Assembly (NCBI RefSeq): GCF_002563895.1 | Contig: NZ_PDJB01000001.1 | Coordinates: 1,719,501 to 1,783,500, forward strand | Direction: 5' to 3' | Source: Pseudomonas lurida | GTDB taxonomy: Bacteria > Pseudomonadota > Gammaproteobacteria > Pseudomonadales > Pseudomonadaceae | Length of the DNA stretch: 64,000 bases | In this document: positions 18,795-28,242 of the stretch, piece by piece | Layout of the letters: each line of letters starts with the position of its first letter | Numbering within the stretch: position 1 is the first letter of the stretch | Program-made: the position numbers and the translations under genes | Notes under the pieces: generated by a model | Database searches by the model: none | Seen by the model: the letters and a program-made list of their open reading frames with translations, nothing else | What the model was told of the DNA's origin: nothing

Positions 18795-19478
18795 ATGAGT
18801 GAAAAAGCAATCCTGAGCTGCCGCAACCTGGGCAAATCCTACGAGGAAGGCCCGGAATCGGTGGTGGTGCTGTCCAACCTGCAACTTGAGCTGCACCCTG
18901 GCGAGCGCGTAGCGATCGTCGGCAGTTCCGGTTCCGGCAAAAGTACCTTGCTGAACCTGCTGGGCGGCCTTGATACGCCGTCCCAGGGCAGTGTCTGGCT
19001 GGCCGGTGAAGAACTGTCGGCCCTGGGCGAAAAGGCCCGTGGCCAACTGCGCAACCGTTCGCTGGGCTTTGTGTACCAGTTCCACCACCTGTTGCCGGAG
19101 TTCACCGCCCTGGAGAACGTGTGCATGCCGCTGTTGATCGGCAAGACCGCGATCCCCGAGGCGCGCCAGCGTGCTACAGCCTTGCTGGAGCGCGTCGGCC
19201 TCGGCCACCGCCTGGAGCACAAGCCGGCGGAATTGTCCGGCGGCGAGCGCCAGCGTGTGGCGATTGCCCGCGCCCTGGTGAACAACCCAGGCTTGGTGAT
19301 GCTCGACGAGCCGACCGGCAACCTCGACTCCCACACCGCCCAGGGCATCAAGGACTTGATGCTGGAGCTGAGCACCCAGATGCGCACCGCGTTCCTGGTG
19401 GTGACCCATGACATGAGCATGGCCCGGCAGATGGACCGCGTGTTGCACCTGCAGGAAGGTCACCTGGTCGCCATCTGA
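18795..19478 (+). CDS. lolD: Lipoprotein-releasing system ATPase
   Basis: This 227-residue ABC ATPase has Walker [10 protein letters not shown], the signature [10 protein letters not shown], Walker [10 protein letters not shown] and the switch histidine in VVTHD. It powers LolCE-dependent lipoprotein release. ATG 18795 (MSEKAILSC) gives the usual family length. ATG 18780, which overlaps the lolC stop, would add five residues and cannot be excluded. The gene is translationally close to lolC and lies 62 bases before lolE. Confidence 0.95.
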   Translation: MSEKAILSCRNLGKSYEEGPESVVVLSNLQLELHPGERVAIVGSSGSGKSTLLNLLGGLDTPSQGSVWLAGEELSALGEKARGQLRNRSLGFVYQFHHLLPEFTALENVCMPLLIGKTAIPEARQRATALLERVGLGHRLEHKPAELSGGERQRVAIARALVNNPGLVMLDEPTGNLDSHTAQGIKDLMLELSTQMRTAFLVVTHDMSMARQMDRVLHLQEGHLVAI

Positions 19479-19540
19479 CCTGCTTCAAGCCCGGTGTTTT
19501 TGACGCTGGGCTTTTTCATTTTTTCAGGCGGTGTACGCGA

Positions 19541-20785
19541 ATGTTCAGACCGTTATCCATTTTCATCGGCACGCGCTATACCCGCGCCAAGCGCCGCAAC
19601 CGTTTTGTCTCGTTTATCTCGATGACCTCGATGATCGGCCTCGCCCTGGGCGTGCTGGCAATGATCGTGGTGTTGTCGGTGATGAATGGCTTCCAGCGCG
19701 AAATGAGCTCACGCATTCTTGGCATGGTGCCCCACGCCACGATCGTCGGCGTAAACCCGATCGACGATTGGCAGCCCGTGGCCGCCGCGGCGATGAAGAA
19801 TCCGCAGGTGACTGCTGCAGTGCCCTTCACACAGATGGATGGCATGTTCTCCTACAAGGGCGCGATGCAGCCGATCGAGATCAACGGCGTTGACCCGGCG
19901 CAGGAAGGCAAGGTGTCGATCGTGGCCCAGCACATCGTGCGTGGCAAACTCGATGACCTGAAGCCCGGCGAGTTCGGCGTGGTGGTCGGTGAAATCACCG
20001 CCCGACGCTTCCGCCTGAATGTGGGCGACAAGTTGACCCTGATCGTGCCGGAAATCAGCACCGCACCGGGTGGCATCACCCCGCGCATGCAGCGCTTGAA
20101 TGTGGTGGGCATTTTCAAGGTCGGCGCCGAGCTGGACGGCTCCATGGCGTTGATCCACATGGCCGACGCCGCAGAAATTCAACATTGGCAACCGAACCAG
20201 GTGCAAAGCGTACGCCTGGCGGTGAAAGACTTGTATGCGGCGCCCAAGGTCTCGTCGGACATCGCCGCCAGCCTGGGCGCCGGCTACAAGCCCGATGACT
20301 GGACCCACACCCAGGGCAGCCTGTTCAGCGCGATGAAGATGGAAAAGACCATGATCGGCCTGCTGTTGCTGATGATCGTCGCAGTGGCTGCGTTCAACAT
20401 CATCGCCACGTTGATCATGGTGGTGAACGACAAGGGCGCGGACATTGCGATCCTGCGCACCATCGGCGCCACGCCACGGCAGATCATGGCGATCTTCATG
20501 GTGCAGGGCACGGTGATCGGTATTGTCGGCACCCTCATCGGCGGCGTATTGGGTGTGATCGCGGCGTTGAACGTGAGCGAGCTGGTGGGCTGGGTAGAGC
20601 GGGTCACCGGGCAGCATATCTTCAGTTCGGATGTGTACTTTGTCAGCAACCTGCCTTCGGAACTGCAGGGCGGGGATGTGCTGCTGATCTGCACGGCCGG
20701 GTTTGTGTTGAGCTTCTTGGCGACGATTTACCCGGCGTATCGGGCGGCGAAGATTGAGCCGGCGCATGCGCTGAGATATTCGTAA
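19541..20785 (+). CDS. lolE: Second lipoprotein-releasing permease (LolC/LolE family)
   Basis: This 414-residue paralogue of the first permease begins [15 protein letters not shown] and has the same topology, with one N-terminal and three C-terminal membrane segments around a periplasmic domain. In the Lol complex one LolC-type and one LolE-type subunit form the channel; which copy serves as the LolA-binding partner cannot be decided here. GGCGGTG precedes the start. A REPIN follows the stop codon and no classic terminator was seen. Confidence 0.9.
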   Translation: MFRPLSIFIGTRYTRAKRRNRFVSFISMTSMIGLALGVLAMIVVLSVMNGFQREMSSRILGMVPHATIVGVNPIDDWQPVAAAAMKNPQVTAAVPFTQMDGMFSYKGAMQPIEINGVDPAQEGKVSIVAQHIVRGKLDDLKPGEFGVVVGEITARRFRLNVGDKLTLIVPEISTAPGGITPRMQRLNVVGIFKVGAELDGSMALIHMADAAEIQHWQPNQVQSVRLAVKDLYAAPKVSSDIAASLGAGYKPDDWTHTQGSLFSAMKMEKTMIGLLLLMIVAVAAFNIIATLIMVVNDKGADIAILRTIGATPRQIMAIFMVQGTVIGIVGTLIGGVLGVIAALNVSELVGWVERVTGQHIFSSDVYFVSNLPSELQGGDVLLICTAGFVLSFLATIYPAYRAAKIEPAHALRYS

Positions 20786-20799
20786 GATTCGAGACCGCT

Positions 20800-20870
20800 A
20801 TCGCAGGCAAGCCAGCTCCCACCTGTTGATTTGTGAATACATTCAAATGTGGGAGCTGGCTTGCCTTCCA
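20800..20870. repeat. REPIN downstream of lolE
   Basis: GGCAAGCCAGCTCCCACCT and its inverted partner GTGGGAGCTGGCTTGCC enclose about 25 bases. It is a near-perfect pair located between convergent genes. Confidence 0.88.
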
Positions 20871-20890
20871 TAGGGCTGGCCCAGCCTGCA

Positions 20891-22237
20891 TCAAATCACC
20901 TCGGGCAATTCGATCACAAACCGTGTCCACCCCGGCCCAGACTCACAATAAATCCTCCCCCCGTGCGCCCGCACAATCGACTGGGTAATTGCCAACCCCA
21001 GCCCCGCATGCTCGCTGCTGCCTTCGTGCCGCGACGGGTCCGCCCGGTAGAACCGATCAAACAACCTGGGTAACAACGGCGCGGGAATGCCTTCACCGGT
21101 GTTCTCAACCGTCAGCGTCACGCCATCCACCATGCGCACCCGCACTTCGCCACCCGCGGGGGTAAAGCGCAGCGCGTTATCGAGCAGATTCGACAGCGCC
21201 CGGCGCAACATACCGCGATCCCCCGATGCATGGGCGCTACCTTCGCGCACCAGGCTGACTTGAGCGTCGTCCGCCAACAACGCGAAAAACTCCAGCAGCG
21301 CATCCACTTCATCCGCCAGCGCCAGGGGCTCGCGCTTGGGCATGAGCAACCCATGATCCGCCTTGGCCAGGTACAGCATGTCATTGACCAGTTGTGCCAT
21401 CCATTGCAGCTCTTCCAGGTTGCTGTGCAGCGCCTCGCGGTAATCCTCCAGCGGGCGTGGCTGGGTGAGGATGACCTGGGTTTGGGTCAGCAGGTTTGAC
21501 AGCGGTGTACGCAGTTCGTGGGCGATGTCAGCCGAGAACGCCGAAAGGCGCTGGAACGCGTCGTCCAGGCGTTCGAGCATGGCGTTGAAGGCCTGGGCCA
21601 GCTCGGCCAGCTCTACCGGCATGTGTTGCTGGGGCAGGCGCTGGGTCAAGGAGTGTGCCGATACGCCAGCCGCCACTTCACCCATGCGTCGCAACGGCCG
21701 CAACCCACTGCGGGCAGCCCACGCGCCGAGCAGGGCGGTTGCCAGGGCTGACAGGCCGACGGTGAGCCAGATCAGACGCTGCATGCGTTGCAGGAAGTGC
21801 TGGTGGTGGGTGATATCGAGCATCAGGCTCAGGTGCGGCGAGTCGGGCTGGCCCGGCGTCAGCGGCGCATTGTAGACCCGGTAGTCAGTGCCGGCGTTTT
21901 GCAGGCTGTGCAGCCCGGAGGCGGTGGGTAACGTCATGCTCGGCGCATCGTCGAGCCAGCGTTGCCCGGCCGCGCTAATGCGCAGGGTCAAGTCTGGTTG
22001 GCGAATGAGCTCGGCGCGCAGTTGCGCTTGGCGTTGGGCGAACGACGCTGGCGAGCCCACACCCTGCAGAGTGCTGCGCAGCGCCACCAGCGTGCTGTCG
22101 AGTTGCTGCTGGTCCAGCTCGATAAAGTGTGCCTCGCTGGCGCGGTTGAACAGTACGCCTGCGATCAGCGACACCACCGCCGTGCAGGCGGCAAACAACA
22201 GCGCCAGGCGACTGGCCAGGGACAGGCGCTTGATCAA
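20891..22237 (-). CDS. Heavy-metal-type sensor histidine kinase
   Basis: This 448-residue membrane kinase has two membrane segments (about residues 10-30 and 160-180) enclosing a periplasmic sensor, then HAMP. The H-box is [11 protein letters not shown], the N-box [10 protein letters not shown], and the ATP lids are NTGEGIP and HAGLGLAIT. The architecture matches CusS/CopS kinases. It overlaps the response regulator by four bases. The divergent cupredoxin gene behind a CusR-like box supports copper as the signal. Confidence 0.88.
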   Translation of the reverse strand: MIKRLSLASRLALLFAACTAVVSLIAGVLFNRASEAHFIELDQQQLDSTLVALRSTLQGVGSPASFAQRQAQLRAELIRQPDLTLRISAAGQRWLDDAPSMTLPTASGLHSLQNAGTDYRVYNAPLTPGQPDSPHLSLMLDITHHQHFLQRMQRLIWLTVGLSALATALLGAWAARSGLRPLRRMGEVAAGVSAHSLTQRLPQQHMPVELAELAQAFNAMLERLDDAFQRLSAFSADIAHELRTPLSNLLTQTQVILTQPRPLEDYREALHSNLEELQWMAQLVNDMLYLAKADHGLLMPKREPLALADEVDALLEFFALLADDAQVSLVREGSAHASGDRGMLRRALSNLLDNALRFTPAGGEVRVRMVDGVTLTVENTGEGIPAPLLPRLFDRFYRADPSRHEGSSEHAGLGLAITQSIVRAHGGRIYCESGPGWTRFVIELPEVI

Positions 22238-22914
22238 TTGACGTGCTCCTCCAGCACATAACCCATGCCGCGTACGGTATGGATCAGTTTAGTGGGGAAG
22301 TTGTCATCGACTTTCAGGCGCAGGCGACGGATCGCCACTTCGATAATGTTGGTGTCGCTGTCGAAATTCATGTCCCACACCTGGGACGCGATCAGTGATT
22401 TGGGCAACACTTCGCCCTGGCGGCGCAGCAGCAGTTCGAGCAGGGCAAACTCCTTGGCCGTCAGGTCGATGCGCTGGCCGTCCCGCTCGACGCGGCGGCG
22501 GATCAGGTCCAGGCGCAGGTCGGCCAGTTGCAGCGCGGTTTCCTGCGGTGCGCTGCTGCCACGGCGTAACAGGCTGCGCACCCGCGCCAGCAGTTCGGAA
22601 AAGGCGAAGGGCTTGACCAGATAGTCGTCGGCGCCCAGTTCCAGGCCATGCACGCGGTCTTCCACGGCGTCGCGGGCGGTCAGGAACAATACCGGGATGT
22701 CCAGGCCCGCACTGCGCACGGCCTGGAGGATCTGCCAGCCATTACGGCCCGGCAGCATTACATCCAGGATCAACAGGTCGTAGTCGCCAGTCAGCGCCAG
22801 GTGCTGCCCGTGAGTGCCGTCGGCCACCAGTTCGGTGGTGAAGCCGGCCTCGTTCAAACCCTGGCGCAGGTAATGGCCGGTTTTCGGTTGGTCTTCGACG
22901 ATCAGCAGTTTCAT
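22234..22914 (-). CDS. OmpR-family response regulator, CopR/CusR type
   Basis: This 226-residue protein has a receiver domain with phospho-acceptor Asp51 (LILDVMLP) and conserved Lys ([11 protein letters not shown]), and a C-terminal winged helix ([22 protein letters not shown]). The sequence resembles CopR/CusR copper regulators. It is the first gene of the two-component operon, with the kinase overlapping its 3' end. An inverted TGACAA-AG-TTGTAA box about 65 bases upstream is the likely target for autoregulation and for the divergent cupredoxin gene. Confidence 0.9.
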   Translation of the reverse strand: MKLLIVEDQPKTGHYLRQGLNEAGFTTELVADGTHGQHLALTGDYDLLILDVMLPGRNGWQILQAVRSAGLDIPVLFLTARDAVEDRVHGLELGADDYLVKPFAFSELLARVRSLLRRGSSAPQETALQLADLRLDLIRRRVERDGQRIDLTAKEFALLELLLRRQGEVLPKSLIASQVWDMNFDSDTNIIEVAIRRLRLKVDDNFPTKLIHTVRGMGYVLEEHVN

Positions 22915-22978
22915 GGGCGACTCTTGGCAGCGTTGGACGACGGCTTTATACCTTGGGTGCCAGGGCTGGGGGGCAACC

Positions 22979-22992
22979 TGACAAAGTTGTAA
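22979..22992. promoter_or_regulatory. CusR/CopR-like box
   Basis: TGACAA-AG-TTGTAA differs by one base from a perfect TGACAA-N2-TTGTCA palindrome, the core of the E. coli CusR box. It lies between the divergent regulator and cupredoxin genes. Confidence 0.7.
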
Positions 22993-23069
22993 TCTAGCAG
23001 TCAGCTGGCTGGCAGCGGCGCAGGCTTAGAGTGTGCCCCAGGCGAGTCAGACATATTTGGAGAAAAGAG

Positions 23070-23582
23070 ATGGTAGTGCGTTTACCCCAGGTGTTGGCGG
23101 TGTGCCTGCTGGCGTTGAGTGTTGATGCGATGGCCGATGCTGCCCATGGTTACGCGTTTGGCGAGGCCGCGCCAGCAAGCAAGGCCACGCGTACCGTAGA
23201 GGTGACGCTGCAGGACATTTCCTTTTCGCCCACGTCCATTGACGTAAAAGCCGGTGAGACGGTGCGCTTTGTGCTGGTCAACAAAGGCCAGTTGCTCCAC
23301 GAATTCAACCTGGGCGACGCGGCGATGCATGCCGAGCACCAGAAGGAAATGCTGCAGATGCAAGCCAGTGGCATGCTCACGTCCACGGGCATGGGCAAGA
23401 TGGACCACAGCGCCATGGGCCACGGCGCGATGAAACACGACGATCCCAACAGTGTGTTGGTCGAACCCGGCAAAACCGCCGAGCTGACCTGGACGTTCAC
23501 CAAGGCCACGGGCCTGGAGTTTGCCTGCAACTTACCAGGGCATTACCAGGCGGGCATGGTCGGCAAGCTCAACGTCGATTGA
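23070..23582 (+). CDS. Periplasmic cupredoxin, copper tolerance (CopI-like)
   Basis: The gene encodes 170 residues from ATG 23070; an in-frame extension from 23031 lacks signal-peptide character. A signal peptide (VLAVCLLALSVDAMA) leads to a cupredoxin fold. A type 1 copper site is visible: a histidine in LLHEFN and the C-x4-H-x4-M motif CNLPGHYQAGM. A Met/His-rich insertion (MGKMDHSAMGHGAMKH) can bind extra copper. Such proteins protect the periplasm from copper in pseudomonads. The gene is divergent from a copper-type two-component operon with a shared box. Confidence 0.88.
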   Translation: MVVRLPQVLAVCLLALSVDAMADAAHGYAFGEAAPASKATRTVEVTLQDISFSPTSIDVKAGETVRFVLVNKGQLLHEFNLGDAAMHAEHQKEMLQMQASGMLTSTGMGKMDHSAMGHGAMKHDDPNSVLVEPGKTAELTWTFTKATGLEFACNLPGHYQAGMVGKLNVD

Positions 23583-23651
23583 TCTGCTGGCGCTTAGGCG
23601 CGGGGGCAAAGGCTGGTAGACTGGCGCGGTTTATTTAGCCAGGTTTCCGCC

Positions 23652-24482
23652 ATGCATCCCGCAGCCGAACATTCACCGCTGGGCAAGTCCAGTGAATACA
23701 TCTCCACCTACACACCTTCGTTGCTGTTCCCGATCCCGCGTGCGGCCAAATGGGCCGAGCTGGGCCTGAGCGCCGAGACCCTGCCCTACAAGGGCGTGGA
23801 TTTCTGGAACTGCTTCGAACTGTCCTGGTTGCTGCCGTCGGGCAAGCCAGTGGTGGCCATCGGTGAATTCAGCATCCCGGCCGACTCGCCGAACATCATC
23901 GAGTCCAAGTCGTTCAAGCTCTACCTCAACTCGCTGAACCAGACGGCGTTTGCCGACACCGCAAGCCTTGAAGCGACCCTGCGCACCGACCTCAGCGCCG
24001 CTGCCGGCAAGCCGGTGAGCGTGCGCATCCGCCGCTTGGCCGAGATCGAGGCAGAAGGCGTGATGGCATTGCCGGGCGTGTGCATTGACGACCTGGATAT
24101 CCGTGTCAGCAACTATGAGCACCCGCGCCCGGAACTGCTGCGCTGCGATGACTCGCGCGTTGTCGAGGAGAGCGTGCACAGCCACTTGCTCAAATCCAAC
24201 TGCCCGGTGACCAGCCAGCCTGACTGGGGCAGTGTGGTGGTGGAGTACCGTGGCCACGCGTTGGATCACGCCAGCTTGCTGGAATACATCGTGAGCTTTC
24301 GCCAACACTCGGACTTCCATGAGCAATGCGTCGAGCGCATCTTCCTGGACTTGCAGCGGTTGCTGAAGCCGCAGACGTTGACGGTGTACGCGCGGTACGT
24401 GCGGCGTGGCGGGTTGGACATCAACCCGTATCGCAGTACCGAGGATGTGGCGTTCCAGAATGTGCGCCTGGCTCGCCAGTAG
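23652..24482 (+). CDS. queF: NADPH-dependent 7-cyano-7-deazaguanine reductase
   Basis: This 276-residue bidomain enzyme reduces preQ0 to preQ1 in queuosine synthesis. The QueF motif [11 protein letters not shown] lies near residue 84. The catalytic Cys184 (SNCPVTSQP) and Asp191 are present in the C-terminal tunnel-fold half. The length matches the YqcD/unimodular-pair type of gamma-proteobacteria. The gene stands alone, with a REP element after its stop. Neighbouring gene order (HAD, mlaA, PilZ, response regulator) follows the PA2806 region. Confidence 0.95.
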   Translation: MHPAAEHSPLGKSSEYISTYTPSLLFPIPRAAKWAELGLSAETLPYKGVDFWNCFELSWLLPSGKPVVAIGEFSIPADSPNIIESKSFKLYLNSLNQTAFADTASLEATLRTDLSAAAGKPVSVRIRRLAEIEAEGVMALPGVCIDDLDIRVSNYEHPRPELLRCDDSRVVEESVHSHLLKSNCPVTSQPDWGSVVVEYRGHALDHASLLEYIVSFRQHSDFHEQCVERIFLDLQRLLKPQTLTVYARYVRRGGLDINPYRSTEDVAFQNVRLARQ

Positions 24483-24497
24483 CCTTCACGCACACCG

Positions 24498-24529
24498 AAT
24501 GTGGGAGCAGGCAAGCCAGCTCCCACATT
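24498..24529. repeat. Single palindromic REP element
   Basis: AATGTGGGAGC and GCTCCCACATT flank AGGCAAGCCA, making a compact hairpin 16 bases after the queF stop codon. It may also serve as a transcript end. Confidence 0.85.
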
Positions 24530-24557
24530 GGTTTCTGTGCATGCATCGGGTCTTGGT

Positions 24558-24824
24558 TTAAATCCCCATGCTGCCCAGCGTGTTCATGATATTGCGCAAC
24601 GTGCCGGAAATGACCGGATGTTCGGCATCGAACTCGATGGCGGCTTGGTTCACATCGTCGGAAATACTGGGCGTCTGAGTCGCCGGTTCAAGTTCAAGTT
24701 GTAATTCGAACTTGGCAATCAAGGCTTCCAGTGCTTCACGTTTTTCTTCCGACAGCGGCGGTTCCTGTTCCAGTTGCCCGCGCAGGATCTCGACCTGTTC
24801 TTCCAGTTTTTTGCGATCAGGCAT
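24558..24824 (-). CDS. DUF4404 family protein
   Basis: This gene encodes 88 residues starting MPDRKKLEEQ; a frame extension to 24869 has no ribosome site. The N-terminal 60 residues are strongly helical and charged (LEEQVEILRGQLEQ, SEEKREALEALIAKFE), consistent with a coiled coil. The C-terminus (HPVISGTLRNIMNTLGSMGI) is the conserved family signature. There is no signal peptide or membrane segment. The function is unknown. Confidence 0.78.
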   Translation of the reverse strand: MPDRKKLEEQVEILRGQLEQEPPLSEEKREALEALIAKFELQLELEPATQTPSISDDVNQAAIEFDAEHPVISGTLRNIMNTLGSMGI

Positions 24825-24934
24825 GACGTGTTTCCTTTTATCGATTGGCACTGGCATAGACCACGGCACGCCGAGAAAGGTCTACGGGCTGACCTGTAGA
24901 TTAATCCACTGGCGCTTGCTGTGCATGATCCGTG

Positions 24935-25543
24935 TCAGGGCTTCTCGCCTTTGAGCTGGCGCAGGCTGATGTCGGCGAGGCAGGTGCCGAGTTCGCCCAG
25001 GTGATCGATCACCGAGTGCACGCCCAATCCGTACAGCGCCAGGGTGGCCTTGCCGCGCTTGAGCTCGCGTTCCGGTTCGCTCAGCGCCAGCCATTGCTCG
25101 GGGGCCATGCCACAGAGTGAGCCGCAGGAGGCGAGGCCGATGGTCCATAACCCGGCGTTAAGGCCCGATTGCAGCAGGCGTGGTTCGCCGCTGACCAATA
25201 CGCAGCCTTCCAGGCGTTCGATGTTGAGTTCCATCAAGGCTTGCCAGCAGGCGTGGGGCGCGGGCCAGCGAATGGAGGAGGGCGAGGTGGCCTTGACCCA
25301 GTCGGGCAGCGTGGCGGCCAGGGGCGTGGTGACGGTGGGGGGGAGCTCATCCAGCCAGGCGCAGGGCACGCCTTGTTCCTTGAGGCTGCGCAGGATCTGC
25401 AGTGCACCGGGGGTGGCCTGGGAGTCGGGGGAGGGTGAATCGGTGCGCGCCCGGGAACCGAAGTCCACCAGGCAGCCACTCAGGCCAAACAGGACGGCAG
25501 TCAAGGCGGGAGCGCTGGCGATGGCTATCTCGGCGTGAGGCAT
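24935..25543 (-). CDS. HAD-like hydrolase, phosphonatase-related
   Basis: This 202-residue protein resembles the HAD phosphatase group that includes phosphonoacetaldehyde hydrolase, at the PA2803 position. The first motif reads LFGLSGCLVDFGS, where HAD enzymes have DxDGT/V, so the nucleophilic aspartate appears to be missing; DFG is offset from the usual place. VLVSGEPRLLQSGLNAGLWTIGL resembles the HAD motif III/IV region. The protein may therefore be a non-catalytic or altered member. It is divergent from mlaA. The assignment is by pattern and gene order. Confidence 0.65.
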   Translation of the reverse strand: MPHAEIAIASAPALTAVLFGLSGCLVDFGSRARTDSPSPDSQATPGALQILRSLKEQGVPCAWLDELPPTVTTPLAATLPDWVKATSPSSIRWPAPHACWQALMELNIERLEGCVLVSGEPRLLQSGLNAGLWTIGLASCGSLCGMAPEQWLALSEPERELKRGKATLALYGLGVHSVIDHLGELGTCLADISLRQLKGEKP

Positions 25544-25632
25544 GTCGACATCCCTGAAATAGCGTTAACGCTATCCAGGGACCATGACAAACCGATGACA
25601 GGACTGTTAATTGTAGGAATTTTGTCCATTTT

Positions 25633-25688
25633 ACGTCTGACGTTTCCTAGTTGCTGCCTAATTGGAGACTTCCGTCATATACTGACGG
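25633..25688. promoter_or_regulatory. Two inverted repeats upstream of mlaA
   Basis: ACGTC-T-GACGT (25633-25643) and CCGTCA-TATAC-TGACGG (25672-25688) are perfect inverted repeats in the gap between the HAD gene and mlaA. Both contain the GTC/GAC half-site, which suggests one regulator, but none is identified. Confidence 0.5.
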
Positions 25689-25738
25689 CCTTATTCAGGG
25701 CATAGCGCCCATGACAGACCATTCAAGGAGCAAAAGCT

Positions 25739-26428
25739 ATGCGCTGGAGCCAATACTTCGCTCAGCTGTCAGTGTGTGCCACTGTCCTGCTGGCCCCGTT
25801 TGCCGCACACGCAGCGTCGGAAGACGATCCGTGGGAAAGCGTCAACCGCCCGATTTTCACCTTCAACGACACCGTTGATACCTACGCCCTCAAGCCATTG
25901 GCCCAAGGCTATCAGTTCGTGACGCCGCAATTCGTCCAGGATGGCGTGCACAACTTCTTCCGCAACATCGGTGATGTCGGCAACCTGGCCAACAACGTGC
26001 TGCAGCTCAAGCCCCATAATGCCGGTGTCGACACCGCCCGCTTGCTGGTCAACACCACCTTCGGCGTGCTGGGCTTTATCGACGTCGGCACCAAAATGGG
26101 GCTGCAACGCAGCGACGAAGACTTCGGCCAGACCCTCGGCTACTGGGGCGTCGGCAGCGGTCCTTACGTGATGCTGCCACTGCTGGGTCCAAGCACCCTG
26201 CGTGATGCGCCGTCCAAGTACGTGGACAGCTACACCCAACCGTACCGCTACATGAACGATATCGGCTGGCGCAACAGCACCTTCGGCCTGAACATCGTCG
26301 ACACCCGTGCCAGCCTGCTCGACAGCGAGAAGCTGATCACCGGTGACAAATACACCTTCATCCGCAACGCTTACCTGCAGAACCGCGAGTTCAAGGTCAA
26401 GGACGGCAAGGTCGTCGACGACTTTTAA
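25739..26428 (+). CDS. mlaA: MlaA/VacJ, outer-membrane lipid asymmetry protein
   Basis: The gene encodes 229 residues starting MRWSQYFAQ. The MlaA core is clear: DPWESVNRPIFTFNDTVD, then NIGDVGNLANN and GPYVMLPLLGPSTLRDA. MlaA extracts mislocalised phospholipids from the outer leaflet and passes them to MlaC. The signal peptide ends AAHA-ASEDDP and lacks a lipobox cysteine, unlike E. coli MlaA, which is a lipoprotein. So a type I signal peptide is predicted. AGGAGC precedes the start, and a terminator follows. Confidence 0.92.
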   Translation: MRWSQYFAQLSVCATVLLAPFAAHAASEDDPWESVNRPIFTFNDTVDTYALKPLAQGYQFVTPQFVQDGVHNFFRNIGDVGNLANNVLQLKPHNAGVDTARLLVNTTFGVLGFIDVGTKMGLQRSDEDFGQTLGYWGVGSGPYVMLPLLGPSTLRDAPSKYVDSYTQPYRYMNDIGWRNSTFGLNIVDTRASLLDSEKLITGDKYTFIRNAYLQNREFKVKDGKVVDDF

Positions 26429-26448
26429 GCTGTGACGTTTTGAAATGA

Positions 26449-26477
26449 AAAAGGCGACCCACAGGTCGCCTTTTTTT
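26449..26477 (+). terminator. Terminator of mlaA
   Basis: AAAGGCGACC / GGTCGCCTTT stem with a CACA loop followed by a T run, about 20 bases after the mlaA stop. With the A run on the other side it can also serve the convergent PilZ gene. Confidence 0.9.
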
Positions 26478-26487
26478 CGCGCGGTTT

Positions 26488-26784
26488 TCAGCGCATTTTC
26501 AGGATTTTGAGGCCCAGGTGCTGGTCTTGACCGGTGGTTTTGGTCCACACCACTTCGGTGTCCGCTTCCAGGCCCTTCAGGGCGGCGTGCTCCGAATCGA
26601 TGCGCACGGTCAGTTGGTCGCCGACGTTGAACTGGCGAGGCGCCTGCACTTGCATGCCGGAGCTGGACAGGTCTACACAAACCCCGGCGATCTCCTGGCC
26701 TGCGTGGATCAACGACACATCGGCATCCACACGCATGCGGATGAAATCGCGTTTTTCGGCGTAGTCGCGCTCGTGTTCGCTCAT
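26488..26784 (-). CDS. Small PilZ domain protein
   Basis: The gene encodes 98 residues from ATG 26784 (MSEHERDYAEKRDFIRM); AAGGATGG precedes it. An ATG three codons upstream is too close to that ribosome site. The PilZ c-di-GMP motifs are complete: an RxxxR-type start in EKRDFIRMRVD and the D/NxSxxG box in CVDLSSSGMQV. It is a stand-alone PilZ receptor. Its place before a response-regulator phosphatase gene is conserved (PA2799-2798), which suggests a shared surface-behaviour pathway, but no partner is shown here. Confidence 0.85.
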   Translation of the reverse strand: MSEHERDYAEKRDFIRMRVDADVSLIHAGQEIAGVCVDLSSSGMQVQAPRQFNVGDQLTVRIDSEHAALKGLEADTEVVWTKTTGQDQHLGLKILKMR

Positions 26785-27060
26785 GGGTTCCATCCTTACT
26801 TTGTGTTGTGGTCGTGCCTGTTCTTATAACTCCCGGTGATTTGCGGTGTAAAGACGCCCGGCGACCATCGGCATGAGCTTGAAACCCCTCACGGATGGGA
26901 GTACCGTCTGCGCCTTAGAAGGGCACCTCTGCTTTACCTTTGTGCATGGGCTAAATCCCAGTACTTTGTAGGACAGAGAGGCTAGAAAGCGAATCCAGTA
27001 CGTGAGCCCGGCCATTGCCGAGCCGCCTACGCCAACCTAATTCTGGCGCCGTTTGCCCAC

Positions 27061-28242
27061 ATGCAAAAAACCAGTGCCACGCTGCTGATAATCGATGACG
27101 ACGAAGTAGTGCGCGCGAGCCTCGCGGCCTATTTGGAAGACAGTGGCTTCAGCGTCCTGCAGGCCAGCAATGGCCAACAGGGTCTCCAGGTGTTCGAGCG
27201 CGACCAGCCCGACCTCGTGATCTGCGATCTGCGCATGCCCCAGATGGGCGGCCTGGAGCTGATTCGCCAGGTGACCGAGCGTGCCCCACAGACGCCGGTG
27301 ATTGTCGTGTCCGGTGCCGGCGTGATGAACGATGCCGTCGAGGCCTTGCGCCTGGGTGCCGCCGATTACCTGATCAAGCCCCTGGAAGACCTGGCCGTGC
27401 TGGAGCATTCGGTGCGCCGCGCGCTGGACCGTGCCCGCCTGCTGGTCGAGAACCAGCGTTACCGCGAAAAGCTCGAAACCGCCAACCGCGAACTCGAAGC
27501 CAGCCTCAACCTGCTACAGGAAGACCAGAACGCCGGTCGCCAGGTGCAGATGAACATGCTGCCGGTCAGCCCGTGGACTATCGACGAATTCAAGTTTGCG
27601 CACCAGATTATCCCGTCGCTGTACCTGTCGGGTGATTTCGTCGACTATTTCCGCGTCGATGAGCGACGTGTCGCGTTCTACCTGGCCGACGTGTCTGGCC
27701 ACGGTGCTTCCTCTGCATTCGTCACCGTGTTGTTGAAGTTCATGACCACACGGCTGTTGTTCGAATCCAAGCGCAATGGCACCTTGCCGGAGTTCACCCC
27801 TTCCGAGGTGCTGGGCCACATCAACCGAGGCCTGATCAGCTGCAAGCTGGGCAAGCACGTGACGATGGTCGGTGGCGTTATTGATGAAGAAACCGGTCTT
27901 TTGACCTATAGCATCGGCGGTCACCTGCCGATGCCTGTTTTATACACTCCAGACAGTGTGCGTTACCTGGAAGGACGTGGTCTGCCGGTAGGCTTGTTCA
28001 ATGAGGCCACCTACGAAGACCACATCCTGGAGTTGCCGCCGACCTTCAGCCTCACGCTGATGTCCGATGGCATACTGGACCTTCTTCCAGAGCCTACACT
28101 CAAAGAGAAAGAAGCCGCCTTGCCCCAAAAGGTCAAGTCGGCGGGCGGCAGCCTGGATGGCCTGCGGCAGGTTTTTGGATTGGCCACGCTAGGGGAGATG
28201 CCGGATGATATCGCCCTATTGGTGTTGAGCAGGAATCTTTGA
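27061..28242 (+). CDS. Response regulator with PP2C-type phosphatase output
   Basis: This 393-residue protein has a receiver domain (residues 1-125) with phospho-acceptor Asp56 (LVICDLRMP) and Lys in YLIKPLED. A linker helix (about 130-165) follows, then a SpoIIE/PP2C serine phosphatase domain with LADVSGHGASSAF and MSDGILDL metal-binding motifs. It resembles HsbR-type partner-switching regulators. The phosphorylated receiver would switch a phosphatase that acts on the STAS protein encoded by the next, overlapping gene. Confidence 0.9.
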   Translation: MQKTSATLLIIDDDEVVRASLAAYLEDSGFSVLQASNGQQGLQVFERDQPDLVICDLRMPQMGGLELIRQVTERAPQTPVIVVSGAGVMNDAVEALRLGAADYLIKPLEDLAVLEHSVRRALDRARLLVENQRYREKLETANRELEASLNLLQEDQNAGRQVQMNMLPVSPWTIDEFKFAHQIIPSLYLSGDFVDYFRVDERRVAFYLADVSGHGASSAFVTVLLKFMTTRLLFESKRNGTLPEFTPSEVLGHINRGLISCKLGKHVTMVGGVIDEETGLLTYSIGGHLPMPVLYTPDSVRYLEGRGLPVGLFNEATYEDHILELPPTFSLTLMSDGILDLLPEPTLKEKEAALPQKVKSAGGSLDGLRQVFGLATLGEMPDDIALLVLSRNL

